Source: Candidatus Kuenenia stuttgartensis (GTDB lineage: Bacteria; Planctomycetota; GCA-002687715; CAIWVZ01). Taken from it: a stretch of 64,000 nucleotides of DNA. A program made the translations under genes and the position numbers. Each line of letters opens with the position of its first letter. The first letter of the stretch is position 1. Location: the NCBI GenBank assembly GCA_945860915.1, contig CAMARR010000006.1, forward strand, positions 1-64,000. The letters run 5' to 3'. The notes under the pieces are model-generated. The model did not search any database and was not told where the DNA came from. It was given only the letters and a program-made list of their open reading frames with translations. Of the stretch, positions 17,654 to 25,870 are shown one piece after another.

Positions 17654-18250
17654 TTAGAATACTAGATCACGGAATGGTGTTGACGGCTCCTGCAAGGAAG
17701 CAACCAATGCCGGGTCCGGGTTCGCCATGATACTCGTCGTGAGCAATGCACCACGCGATTGAGCGACGGCGGCACCCGATTCCACCGCGACAGTGACTTG
17801 GGAGACCTCGCCCGTTAGGACACAGAAGGCCTTGCCGCCAAGTCCCATGGCAAGCCGAATGTCGTGAAGACGCACGTCGCCACACTTCGCCGCAGCATCG
17901 GCAGCTGCGAAAAGTGAGCAAACTGTCAGGGTTTCTATCACCCCCAAGGCGCGAATCTGACGCTCCTTTGAGCGGGATCCAATCGCGGGGAACAACCCAG
18001 GGTGGGGCGACGCGAGCACCAATTGCTCGATGACCGAGTCGCCCCCTCGGAGGACTCCAGCGGCGACGGAAGCCCGAACGGCTTCGACGTCACCGCGGAC
18101 GATTGTCAAGTACCGACCAGGAGTGATCGGTCGCATGACAACCGCATCGACCGCCGCCGCTTTGAGCATGGCATCCGAGGCTTCAAGGCCTCGAGCAACG
18201 CTGTCCCATTCGAGCATGCCGAGGGGACGGGTGGTGGCGGTCGCGGTCAA
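17654..18250 (-). CDS. BMC-T shell protein (tandem BMC domains)
   Basis: 198 residues containing two BMC (Pf00936-type) domains: domain 1 at about 9-85 (LGMLEWDSVARGLEASDAML, then ITPGRYLTIVRGDVEAVR) and domain 2 at about 103-180 (ALGVIETLTVCSLFAAADAA, then KAFCVLTGEVSQVTVAVESG). Tandem-domain BMC proteins form pseudohexameric trimers that tile microcompartment facets and often carry larger pores. From memory it resembles the single-layer T1-type shell protein of the Haliangium ochraceum compartment. It is the last gene of the operon and starts one nucleotide after the BMC-P stop. Confidence 0.92.
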   Translation of the reverse strand: MTATATTRPLGMLEWDSVARGLEASDAMLKAAAVDAVVMRPITPGRYLTIVRGDVEAVRASVAAGVLRGGDSVIEQLVLASPHPGLFPAIGSRSKERQIRALGVIETLTVCSLFAAADAAAKCGDVRLHDIRLAMGLGGKAFCVLTGEVSQVTVAVESGAAVAQSRGALLTTSIMANPDPALVASLQEPSTPFRDLVF

Positions 18251-19201
18251 TCACTTTCTCCTACGCACGGTGCGGCGCGTGTCACCAGGACGCGCATTGA
18301 GCGACGTCTGGCCAGCGATATCGATGCCATCGATTTTGGGAGATGCTCCATCCCAAACGAGGCCAAACCCACCATCGTCGGTTGCCCGCGTGACAGGACG
18401 CTCTTCGCGTACAGGACGCTCTTCGCGTACAGGACGCTCTTCGCGACGGGGGCGATCATCGAAACGCGGACGTTCCTCGCGTGCCGGACGATCGTCGCGC
18501 CGTGGGCCCCGCTCATCACGCTGCGGCGGACGCTCGTCACGCGGGGAGCGCTCCTCGGAGCGTTCTTCGCGGTTCGGACGTTCCTCGCGCATCGGACGCT
18601 CGTCACGCATCGGGCGATCTTCCCGACGTGGACGATCATCCCGTGGCCCCCGGTCATCGCGAACCGGACGGTCATCCCGACGAGGGCGATCATCGCGCGG
18701 GCCGCGATCATCGCGACGAGGACGTTCATCCCCTGCGACGGGCGCCGTATTGATGATCGCGCGCACGTGCTCGGGCACGGCGGGCTCATCACGGCGAGGA
18801 CGCTCCTCGCGGCGGGGTCGATCTTCACGCGGGCCGCGATCCTCGCGAGGCGCACGCTCTTCGCGTGGGCCACGGTCTTCGCGTCCCGGTCGATCCTCAC
18901 GAACCTGTGCCGACGGCGCGGCGGGAGCCGGCGTGTCGGTGCGCTGCGCGTGCAGCGACTTGACGACCGCGACAATCGCGGCCTCAACGGGCAGTCCGTC
19001 AGGGATGCCGAGCGCTTCGCCGAAAGGCGAGAGCGCCACCATCACCATGTCGCCCACGCGGGCGCGAACGGTGTCGACTGCGATGACGGGGCCATCCCAG
19101 TCGACCTTGTGCTCCGGCTCCACGAGCAGGAAGCGGAAATCGCGGAAGGCGTCATGCGCCCTCCCGATGTCGATCTCGCACCTTACAGTTCCTACGAACA
19201 C
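18251..19201 (-). CDS. BMC-P (EutN/CcmL) vertex protein with long Arg/Asp/Glu/Pro tail
   Basis: 316 residues. Residues 1-90 are a EutN/CcmL pentamer domain (MFVGTVRCEIDIG, FLLVEP, VIAVDTVRARVGDMVMVALS, GLPVEAAIVAVV), which caps icosahedral vertices. From about residue 97 the protein becomes a ~220-residue polyampholyte built of short units such as REDRP, RRDDRP and REERPV, broken once by a helix-prone segment (AVPEHVRAIINTAPV). It ends with a non-repetitive stretch (GFGLVWDGASPKIDG) and a basic RRTVRRRK. Normal BMC-P proteins are only 80-100 residues long. The tail must be disordered. It begins 6 bp after the second BMC-T gene. It is the only BMC-P in the window. Confidence 0.9.
   Translation of the reverse strand: MFVGTVRCEIDIGRAHDAFRDFRFLLVEPEHKVDWDGPVIAVDTVRARVGDMVMVALSPFGEALGIPDGLPVEAAIVAVVKSLHAQRTDTPAPAAPSAQVREDRPGREDRGPREERAPREDRGPREDRPRREERPRRDEPAVPEHVRAIINTAPVAGDERPRRDDRGPRDDRPRRDDRPVRDDRGPRDDRPRREDRPMRDERPMREERPNREERSEERSPRDERPPQRDERGPRRDDRPAREERPRFDDRPRREERPVREERPVREERPVTRATDDGGFGLVWDGASPKIDGIDIAGQTSLNARPGDTRRTVRRRK
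18393..18445 (-). repeat. 18-bp tandem repeat, about 2.9 copies, inside the BMC-P tail
   Basis: Unit ACAGGACGCTCTTCGCGT (plus strand) is repeated almost perfectly at 18393, 18411 and 18429 and encodes repeated REERPV on the minus strand. Degenerate copies continue to about 18925. Because the unit is 18 bp, slippage would change tail length without breaking the frame. Confidence 0.9.
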
Positions 19202-19207
19202 TCTTGC

Positions 19208-19834
19208 CTACCTGTTCTCGCGCCCTTCGATTCCCTCGAGCGTTTTCAGCACGGCAGCAGCCGCTTCTTGTATCGAAGCTTCGTCTCCACCTAAGTAGAG
19301 GCGACCAAATGCCCCGAACATCTGCATCTCGATAAGGCTGACCGGCGCGGCCTTTTCAGCCTCATTCGCGGCGATCGTGGCGTATCCCGCGGGGTGAACT
19401 TCCAGGATGTAAAGCGTCTGACCCCCGAGCAGCATGTTCCCAAAGCGGGTCCGATTAATGAGCTGCGCCTGGTAGGGATCGACGTTGGTGATGATTTGTG
19501 ACGACATCACCTTCGGCTTGAGACGACTCTTCTCCGTAAGTCCGAGGTAGGTGAGCACGTGCTCACCCGCCGCGCGAACTTCCGCTTGGTTGCCTGAGTG
19601 AACCTCAAGCAATCCAAAGGCGCGTTCGACGACCTGAACGCCCGGTCTGACATCCGTGTTCTTCAGCGCAATGTCGGTGACCTTGTTGATGGCGATGCCT
19701 GGGGCAATCTCCACGAACAAGGCCGCTTCTCGATCGATTGGCAGGTAGCCCCTCGCCGTCGTCGCCACGAACGAGGCGAACTGGGGCTGCATGCTGTCGA
19801 TGAAAACGAAAGTGCGGAGCTCGATGTCAGACAT
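19208..19834 (-). CDS. BMC-T shell protein, second type
   Basis: 208 residues with two divergent BMC domains: first half [20 protein letters not shown] through [20 protein letters not shown], second half [20 protein letters not shown] through [20 protein letters not shown]. This circularly rearranged, EIAPGIAIN-containing type resembles, from memory, the T2/T3 trimeric shell proteins of Haliangium ochraceum that can stack into double layers with gated pores. It is clearly not a duplicate of the other BMC-T in the operon. It follows BMC-H by 50 bp. Confidence 0.9.
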   Translation of the reverse strand: MSDIELRTFVFIDSMQPQFASFVATTARGYLPIDREAALFVEIAPGIAINKVTDIALKNTDVRPGVQVVERAFGLLEVHSGNQAEVRAAGEHVLTYLGLTEKSRLKPKVMSSQIITNVDPYQAQLINRTRFGNMLLGGQTLYILEVHPAGYATIAANEAEKAAPVSLIEMQMFGAFGRLYLGGDEASIQEAAAAVLKTLEGIEGRENR

Positions 19835-19884
19835 GAATCACGTTTTTGTTGACCTCGGAATCAAGTTCCGAAGTCGGACACATA

Positions 19885-20175
19885 TCACGCGTCGTCGTCA
19901 AGGGGCGCGGGCAGGATCGTCTCAACCTGCTCGTGCGGACGCGGAATCACATGGACGGAAACCAACTCACCAACTCGCTTGGCAGCCGCAGCGCCGGCAT
20001 CCGTAGCTGCCTTTACGGCACCTACTTCACCTCGCACCATGACCGTCACGAAGCCGCCGCCGATCTTCTCTTTTCCGATCAGCGTGACCTGCGCAGCCTT
20101 CACCATGGCATCGGCGGCTTCAATAGCGCCAACGAGTCCACGGGTCTCGACCATTCCCAAGGCAATCTGGCTCAT
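19885..20175 (-). CDS. BMC-H hexameric shell protein
   Basis: 96 residues, one standard BMC domain: [20 protein letters not shown], the [13 protein letters not shown] pore segment and the [13 protein letters not shown] helix, with a short acidic tail. Hexamers of this protein would form most of the shell facets; the small Gly-rich pore loop suits small polar metabolites. AAGGGA lies about 6 nt before the ATG. It sits 39 bp after the aldehyde dehydrogenase gene, and is the only BMC-H of the operon. Confidence 0.96.
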   Translation of the reverse strand: MSQIALGMVETRGLVGAIEAADAMVKAAQVTLIGKEKIGGGFVTVMVRGEVGAVKAATDAGAAAAKRVGELVSVHVIPRPHEQVETILPAPLDDDA

Positions 20176-20214
20176 CCGTTATCCCTTCAAGTTTTGATAG
20201 GTCATGATCCCCGA

Positions 20215-21861
20215 TTAGGGGCGTCCCGAAAAGGGAGCCCCGGCGGGTCTAAGCAATCGCGCAGGATTCGGGGGAATTCGTGAGGATTCCCGCTCCGATT
20301 TCTTGGCCGTGTCTCCCGCCAAAGGCGAGACAGCCGGTTTCCGGGAGGGCAAGCCCTCTGCCGCCACACCCGGACACGCGTCTGAATATCCGTTCGACGA
20401 GGTCATTCCCACGGGACTCGCCGCGTTAGCCACCACCGGTTCCCACGGGCGAGGAGGCGCGACGGTCGCCTCACGAGGCGGCAGCGAAGGCCACTCGGCG
20501 ACGAGCGTCCCGTTGGTCCACTCTGGCCGTGCCCGAGCGAGTCGTTTGACGTTGATCAAATGCTGAGGCCCCACGTTGTCCGACGTGATGTTGCCACCGA
20601 AGGAACCGCAACCGAGGGTGAGTGACGGAAACAACCCGGTGGTGAATCCGACCGCGCCTTGCGAGGTCGGGCTGTTCACAACAATGCGATTGACCGGCTT
20701 CTCGATCCCGAAGGCGCGAATTATGGATTCATCGTGGCAATGGAGTCCAAGCGTATGCCCAAGTCCACCGCAACGCAGAAGATCAATGCAGAGCCTGCAG
20801 CCTGCTTCATGACCGTCGACTTCATACCACGCAAGCAGTGGACAGAGCTTCTCGTGCGAGAGCGGATGCCCCAATCCTGTGCCACTGCAAGGTGCGATGA
20901 GCACCGTCGTCGATGATGGCACGATAAAGCCGGCCAACTCGGCAACCCTCTCTGCGGATTGCCCGACGATGGCGGGATTCATGTCCTGCCCCTTGAGTGC
21001 GATCTTCTCCAATGCTTGCGTTTGTTCTGGCGTGCACCAGTGGACGCCATTGGTGATAAGTGCCGCCTTCAATGACTCCGCGATCGGACGGTCGGCAACG
21101 ATGGCCTGTTCCGACGAACAAAGCGTTCCGTTGTCAAACAACTGCCCCGCGACGATGCAGCGTGCGGCTTCCTTCACATTCGCCGAACGATCAACGTAGA
21201 CCGGCACGTTCCCGGGCCCCACGCCAAAGGCGGGTTTCCCGCTGGAATATGCCTCGCGGACAAGTCCCGAACCACCGGTCGCCAAGATGAGATCGGAGCC
21301 CTTGTGACGCATGAGTTCGCGGGTCCCCTCGAGGCTGACTTCTGTCATACACAAAAGAAGCTCGCTCGGGGCACCTTCGGCGATCGCCGCCTTCGCCACG
21401 ATGCGAATCGCCTCGTCGACGCAGCGCGTGGCTCGCGGATGAGGAGAGGCGACCATCGCGTTGCGAGACTTAAGACAACAGATGGCCTTGAACATCGCCG
21501 TCGACGTTGGATTCGTGATAGGCATGACTGCCGCGACGACTCCAAACGGATCCGCAATTTCCATCACGCCCGTCGCCGCGTTCTCGCGGACAATGCCACA
21601 GGTTTTCATGTCGCGGATTGCAGCCCAAAGGCCCCGCGTAGCAAACCGGTTCTTGGCGATTTTCCCGTCGAGGCGTCCGAGCCCCGTTTCTTCGACGGCC
21701 AAAGCAGCAAGCCGAGATGCGGCCTCGTAGCCAGCCTCAACGGCTGCAAATGCAATCCGGTCGACCTTCGCCTGGTCCATGGACCGATACAGTTCGAATG
21801 CGATCCTCGCGCGTCGCAAGAGGTCGCGCGCCTGTGCAATTGATCGGAGGTCTTGGTCCAT
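20215..21861 (-). CDS. CoA-acylating aldehyde dehydrogenase with C-terminal extension
   Basis: 548 residues. Residues 1-446 are an acylating aldehyde dehydrogenase of the EutE/AdhE-N type, turning an aldehyde plus CoA and NAD into acyl-CoA: PITNPTST (116 on), [17 protein letters not shown] (194 on), GPGNVP, catalytic Cys248 in [10 protein letters not shown], and HEKLCPLL. Residues ~447-548 form an extension rich in Pro, Ser and Ala ending [17 protein letters not shown], without ALDH homology; in microcompartments such tails often target enzymes to the shell lumen. First gene of the BMC operon, 67 bp after purH, with TAGGAT ending 9 nt before the ATG. Confidence 0.92.
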   Translation of the reverse strand: MDQDLRSIAQARDLLRRARIAFELYRSMDQAKVDRIAFAAVEAGYEAASRLAALAVEETGLGRLDGKIAKNRFATRGLWAAIRDMKTCGIVRENAATGVMEIADPFGVVAAVMPITNPTSTAMFKAICCLKSRNAMVASPHPRATRCVDEAIRIVAKAAIAEGAPSELLLCMTEVSLEGTRELMRHKGSDLILATGGSGLVREAYSSGKPAFGVGPGNVPVYVDRSANVKEAARCIVAGQLFDNGTLCSSEQAIVADRPIAESLKAALITNGVHWCTPEQTQALEKIALKGQDMNPAIVGQSAERVAELAGFIVPSSTTVLIAPCSGTGLGHPLSHEKLCPLLAWYEVDGHEAGCRLCIDLLRCGGLGHTLGLHCHDESIIRAFGIEKPVNRIVVNSPTSQGAVGFTTGLFPSLTLGCGSFGGNITSDNVGPQHLINVKRLARARPEWTNGTLVAEWPSLPPREATVAPPRPWEPVVANAASPVGMTSSNGYSDACPGVAAEGLPSRKPAVSPLAGDTAKKSERESSRIPPNPARLLRPAGAPFSGRP

Positions 21862-21870
21862 CGGAGGATG

Positions 21871-21876
21871 ATCCTA
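21871..21876 (-). promoter_or_regulatory. -10-like TAGGAT upstream of the BMC operon
   Basis: TAGGAT ends 9 nt before the aldehyde dehydrogenase ATG, within the 67-bp purH-ALDH gap, suggesting the microcompartment operon is transcribed independently of purH. A C-rich/G-rich hairpin lies just upstream (about 21879-21896). Confidence 0.38.
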
Positions 21877-21928
21877 CCCTGCCCCCCCAATAGGGGTGCG
21901 AACTCGATCTAATTTCCGGACCGAGATC

Positions 21929-23530
21929 TTAGTGGCGGAAGTGGCGATAACCCGTCGTAACCAAGGCGAGATCACGCGCATCACACGCTGCAATCACGTC
22001 CATGTCACGAATCGACCCGCCGGGGTGAATGACGGCGGTAACTCCCGCATCCGCAGCCGCGAGAATCCCATCTGCAAATGGGAAAAAGGCATCCGACGCC
22101 ATGACAGCGCCCCGGGCGCGATCCCCCGCCTTGCGTGCGGCAAGCATCACCGAGTCCACGCGACTCATTTGCCCAGCGCCGCATCCGACGAGGGTCGAAT
22201 CCTTGGCGAAACAAATCGCGTTCGACGTCACATGGCGACAAATCTCCCATGCAAACCGGAGATCACGCCATTCATCCCGTGTGGGTTGACGCTTAGTCGT
22301 GACTGTGAACTCCGTTTCGATGGAGGCGTCGCGATCTTGGACCAATAGGCCGCCACTCACAGAACGCACGTCAAGAACGCCGCGCACAGGCTCACGGGCA
22401 TCCATGGCGACATGCGTTTCCAGAATTCGAACGTTCTTTCCCCACTTGGTGCGCGACGTCAGGATGCCGAGCGCCTCTCCCTCAAAACCGGGGGCGATGA
22501 TGACTTCAAAGAACTTGTCCGAAGTAGCGATGGCCTCTGCCACAGCTTCGGTCACCGGGCGATTGAATGCCACGATGCCGCCGTATGCCGAGAGGGGGTC
22601 GCCCGCGTGCGCTCGCTTAAAGGCGTCAAGGAGATCGCTCGGATGTGTGGCGGCGCCACACGGGTTCTTATGCTTGATCACAACTGCGCACGGGTACATG
22701 AGAAATCGCGCGGCTTCGAGCGCGGCACCCGCATCGAGGATGTTGTTGTAGGAAAGTTCCTTGCCGGAGTGCTGAGTCGCGTGCGCGATAGTCGCCTCGC
22801 CGACATCAGGCAGACGGTACAGTGCGCCCTTTTGATGCGGGTTCTCTCCGTAGCGGAGCAACTGCGAACGCTCGGCAGTCAATGTCAACTTTGAGGGGAA
22901 CGTGTCGTTGTTCATCCATGTTGCGATCGCGGCGTCATAGGCCGCGGTTCGCATGAAAGCCCGGCCAGCCAAGTCGCGTCGAAACTTGAGCGACGTCGCG
23001 CCGCCCTTCGCTGACAGCTCATCCACAAGGGCCGTGACATCTTCGGCAGATGTCACGACCGCAACTGAGGCGAAATTCTTCGACGCAGCGCGGACCATCG
23101 CCGGCCCGCCGATGTCGATCATCTCGATGACATCGTCGGCCGGGGCGCCAGGTGTCGCCGCAGCCTTCTCGAATGGATAGAGATTAACCACGAGAAGATC
23201 GATCGGACTAATTCCCAGCGCGCGAGCGTTCTCAACGTGCGATGGCACCTCGCGACGGAATAGCAATCCGCCGTGAACCTTCGGGTGGAGAGTCTTCACT
23301 CGGCCATCAAAGACCTCGGGAAATCCCGTGACTTCGCTGACGTCAACCACGGCGATCCCTGCGTCTCGAAGCGCCTTCGCGGTGCCCCCCGTGGACAAAA
23401 TCTCAACGCCTCGCTCTGCGAGGGCCTTGCCGAGATCGATAAGCCCCGTCTTGTCGAAGACCGTCAACAGCGCACGACGGACAGGGACAAGGTCCTGCAC
23501 TGGGCCTGCGGAGGAACGGGTTACGCTCAC
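21929..23530 (-). CDS. purH: Bifunctional AICAR formyltransferase/IMP cyclohydrolase
   Basis: 533 residues, the normal PurH length. The N-terminal MGS-like IMP cyclohydrolase domain shows ALLTVFDKTGLIDLG, LSTGGTAKAL and DGRVKTLHPKVHGG; the C-terminal AICARFT domain shows RYGENPHQKGA, SYNNILDAGAALE, KHKNPCGAA and DAFFPFADG. It catalyses the last two steps of purine synthesis. The GTG start overlaps the prfB stop as GTGA, so it is translated in tandem with release factor 2. The start also lacks a separate promoter. Confidence 0.97.
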   Translation of the reverse strand: MSVTRSSAGPVQDLVPVRRALLTVFDKTGLIDLGKALAERGVEILSTGGTAKALRDAGIAVVDVSEVTGFPEVFDGRVKTLHPKVHGGLLFRREVPSHVENARALGISPIDLLVVNLYPFEKAAATPGAPADDVIEMIDIGGPAMVRAASKNFASVAVVTSAEDVTALVDELSAKGGATSLKFRRDLAGRAFMRTAAYDAAIATWMNNDTFPSKLTLTAERSQLLRYGENPHQKGALYRLPDVGEATIAHATQHSGKELSYNNILDAGAALEAARFLMYPCAVVIKHKNPCGAATHPSDLLDAFKRAHAGDPLSAYGGIVAFNRPVTEAVAEAIATSDKFFEVIIAPGFEGEALGILTSRTKWGKNVRILETHVAMDAREPVRGVLDVRSVSGGLLVQDRDASIETEFTVTTKRQPTRDEWRDLRFAWEICRHVTSNAICFAKDSTLVGCGAGQMSRVDSVMLAARKAGDRARGAVMASDAFFPFADGILAAADAGVTAVIHPGGSIRDMDVIAACDARDLALVTTGYRHFRH

Positions 23531-24640
23531 GACTTCTCCTTCAGCTTCGCTCGATATCGGAGGTAAGCATCAATGAACGGCATCAGATCGCCATCGAGAA
23601 CCGGCGTTGGGTTGCCGACATCGTGATCGGTTCGATGATCCTTGACGAGTTGATAAGGAGCCAACACGTAGGATCGCAGTTGGTTGCCCCATGCGATCTG
23701 CCCCTTGTTGTCGTACATCGACTTCACTTCCGCCATGCGCTCGATTTCCCGACGCTGGAGGATTTTCGCCTTCAACATCTTGAAGGCGGAATCACGATTC
23801 TTGTGCTGGCTGCGTTCGCTCTGGCACTGCACGACGATTCCAGTCGGAAGGTGCGTGATTCGCACGGCTGATTCCGTCTTGTTGACGTGCTGGCCGCCCT
23901 TGCCCCCTGCTCGATAGGTGTCGATGCGAATTTCCTTATCCTCGATGACAACCGTCGTGTCCTCTTCAATATCCGGAGACACGTCAAGCGCTGCAAACGA
24001 CGTCTGTCTGCGGGCCTGGCCGTCGAATGGCGAAATTCGAACGAGCCGATGAATGCCCATCTCGCAAACGAGATATCCATAGGCATAGGCCCCGGTGATC
24101 CGAACGTCGGCATGTTTGATGCCCGCTTCTTCGGCCTCAACAATGTCGAGGATCTCGGTCTTCCATCCCATGCGCTCGGCGAACCGGAGCACCATGCGCA
24201 TGAGCATTTGGCACCAATCAGATGCGTCAGTTCCGCCCGCACCGGCCTGGAAGGACACGAGCGCATTGCCGGAATCGTAGGGGCCTGAAAGGAACGCCTG
24301 CAATTCGAGCGCCTTAAATCGCTCGACCAACTGCTCGCCCAGTGTCACGGATTCGCGAGCGGAGTCCGCGTCCTTCATTTCGTCGGCGAGATCTGCCAAC
24401 GTCTCCGCGTCATCGGCGTCACGCGAAAGACCGTCCAAAGAATCGCACGTCGCGCGCGCGTCCTTCAGTTTGCGAACGCGGTCGTTGGCGAGGTCCGGAT
24501 TGTTCCAGAAGTCGCCTTCACCCATTTGGTGTTCAATCTCGCGCCAGAGAGCCTTCTTGCGATTGTATTCAAAGAGAGTCCCGCAGCTGCGCGATTCCCT
24601 GACGGATCTTAGTCAAATTCGAGGCAAGTTGGCTATCCAT
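23527..24640 (-). CDS. prfB: Peptide chain release factor 2, expressed by programmed +1 frameshift
   Basis: 370 residues after frameshifting. A first frame of 23 codons (ATG 24640; begins MDSQLASN) ends at an in-frame UGA (24571-24569); slipping at CTT by +1 continues ..DSLEYNRKKALW.. into the main frame. The rest is a classical class I release factor with GGQ in AGGKGGQHVNKTES and a tripeptide anticodon region consistent with RF2. RF2 recognises UAA and UGA, so its own UGA reports low RF2 levels (autoregulation, well known in bacteria). The main frame alone would start at 24525 and lack the N-terminal helix. Confidence 0.95.
24569..24574 (-). promoter_or_regulatory. prfB programmed +1 frameshift site (CTT TGA)
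   Basis: The codon pair CTT TGA ends the 23-codon leader frame; reading CTT then GAA joins it to the 347-codon downstream frame. A GCGGGA stretch a few bases upstream could act as the internal Shine-Dalgarno stimulator, though it is spaced further than the canonical AGGGGG. Confidence 0.92.
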
Positions 24641-24728
24641 GTTGGGTCGGGGCGCCGGCGGGACGTCGGTGCCACGCCATTCAAGCAGCACCCGGGAGCC
24701 CGAACAAGTCCGACTAGAAAGAACGCGT

Positions 24729-24734
24729 TAGGCT
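24729..24734 (+). promoter_or_regulatory. -10-like TAGGCT, leaderless geometry
   Basis: TAGGCT ends 6 nt before the ATG at 24741; the same hexamer and spacing occur upstream of tatD. Confidence 0.42.
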
Positions 24735-24740
24735 CCATCC

Positions 24741-25355
24741 ATGTCAGTAGGCGATCCTGAAATTGAAGACTTGGCTCCACCCGCATGGGTCCGCGCCCAC
24801 GAGACGTTCTGGGCTTGTGAACTTTGCAATCTCGACCGCGACATGAGCGTCGGCGAAGTCGCATGCGGATCAGGCCAGAATATGCTCCGGGCCTCGTCGT
24901 TCGTTGGGAGCATCGTGGGCACTGAGTCCGATGTCGACCTTTGCGCGCGAGCGCAACGCGCGGTCTCCGGTCGACCCGCCTTGTCTGTGGTTGCGCACCA
25001 ACCTCCGGGGCTCCCCTTCGCACCAAATTCGATCGATCTTCTGTTTGCGGACCTGACGCGGCCATGCACACTGGACCTAGCCTGGCTTGATGCGGCTCGA
25101 GGCCCCCTACGCGATGGCGGATCACTCCTTCTGCTGACCTACTCCGAGAATCCTGCAGCAAAGTCCGTGGCCGACGCGTGGCGTCTGCGAGCGCACGACG
25201 CCGGTTTCTCGACGTATGAGGGACTGCCACCTAGCGCGACAGCTCTAGAGGGAAAACTCACGGCCTTGGGATTCGATACTGCCATCGAAACCGTCGGCGA
25301 AATCCTCAATCTGATACGTGCAACGCCGAGCTTAGAGTCGCAGCAACGCGAGTGA
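24741..25355 (+). CDS. Class I SAM-dependent methyltransferase-like protein
   Basis: 204 residues. A Rossmann-type methyltransferase fold is suggested by motif I (MSVGEVACGSGQNML, about 35-49), an acidic end of strand 2 (VGTESDVDLCARA), motif IV-like IDLLFADLTRPC and motif VI-like LLLLTYSENP with a following helix. Motif I has VACGSGQN, close to the usual DxGxGxG but lacking the first Asp, so activity is plausible but not certain. It stands alone on the plus strand, convergent with the EIIA gene; substrate unknown. Confidence 0.75.
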   Translation: MSVGDPEIEDLAPPAWVRAHETFWACELCNLDRDMSVGEVACGSGQNMLRASSFVGSIVGTESDVDLCARAQRAVSGRPALSVVAHQPPGLPFAPNSIDLLFADLTRPCTLDLAWLDAARGPLRDGGSLLLLTYSENPAAKSVADAWRLRAHDAGFSTYEGLPPSATALEGKLTALGFDTAIETVGEILNLIRATPSLESQQRE

Positions 25356-25356
25356 A

Positions 25357-25818
25357 CTAGAAGTCGCCGACCGGATAGCGCGCGGCGAAACCCATGACTT
25401 CGTCCGAATGGGTCGAAGACAGGAGCTTGCCTTTCTCGCTCTTCACGAACTTCATCACGGTGGACAGCAGTTTGAGATAACCGTCGTTGCCGGCGCTGGG
25501 TCCCGCGATCATGCACACAAGTTTCACCGGCTGATCGTCAATCTCGGACTCCCAGTTGACTCCGTCCGGCGCGATGCCGATCGCTAAAACGAACTGCTCG
25601 ACCTCAGGAAGGCGTGCGTGAGGAATAGCGACGCCGTAGCCAACACCTGTCGACATCTTGACTTCGCGCTCGAAAATGGCGGTTTCAAGCGAAACCGCGT
25701 CTTTGACTGACTTCGAGGCCGAAACGCACGCGAGAAGGGACCTGATCGTCGATGGTTTGTCCGTGGTCGTGAGCCACGCGATCTGATTGGGGGCGAGGAA
25801 GTCAGCGAGGGTAGCCAT
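25357..25818 (-). CDS. PTS EIIA-type (fructose/PtsN-like) domain protein
   Basis: 153 residues with the EIIA-Fru/Ntr fold; the phosphorylatable His is in YGVAIPHARLPEVEQFVLAIG (about residue 72), followed by the PVKLVCMIAGPSA strand. No transporter or EIIB/EIIC domain is attached, so a regulatory PtsN-like role (nitrogen-type PTS) is more likely than sugar uptake. The N-terminus matches the opening helix of PtsN only loosely. TAGCAT lies 16 nt upstream of the ATG. Confidence 0.85.
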   Translation of the reverse strand: MATLADFLAPNQIAWLTTTDKPSTIRSLLACVSASKSVKDAVSLETAIFEREVKMSTGVGYGVAIPHARLPEVEQFVLAIGIAPDGVNWESEIDDQPVKLVCMIAGPSAGNDGYLKLLSTVMKFVKSEKGKLLSSTHSDEVMGFAARYPVGDF

Positions 25819-25870
25819 GTGTTTTCAGAAGCGGATGCTAGACCATTGACGCCACCGCGCCAAGTACCGC

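Noticed and set aside
18393-18445. CRISPR-like repeat array
   Set aside because: The repeats are contiguous without spacers, only 18 bp, and encode protein repeats in frame; no cas genes are nearby.
18002-19298. Two long plus-strand ORFs (430 and 422 codons) and a 246-codon minus ORF across the BMC-P gene
   Set aside because: They are frame shadows of the Arg/Asp/Glu repeat; composition is repetitive in the same 18-bp register and no domain is seen. The minus-strand frame beginning with the EutN domain is the real one.
20217-20242. Intrinsic terminator at the end of the aldehyde dehydrogenase gene
   Set aside because: An imperfect GC hairpin (with a bulge) overlaps the end of the coding frame and lacks a U tract; it probably does not stop transcription into the BMC-H gene.
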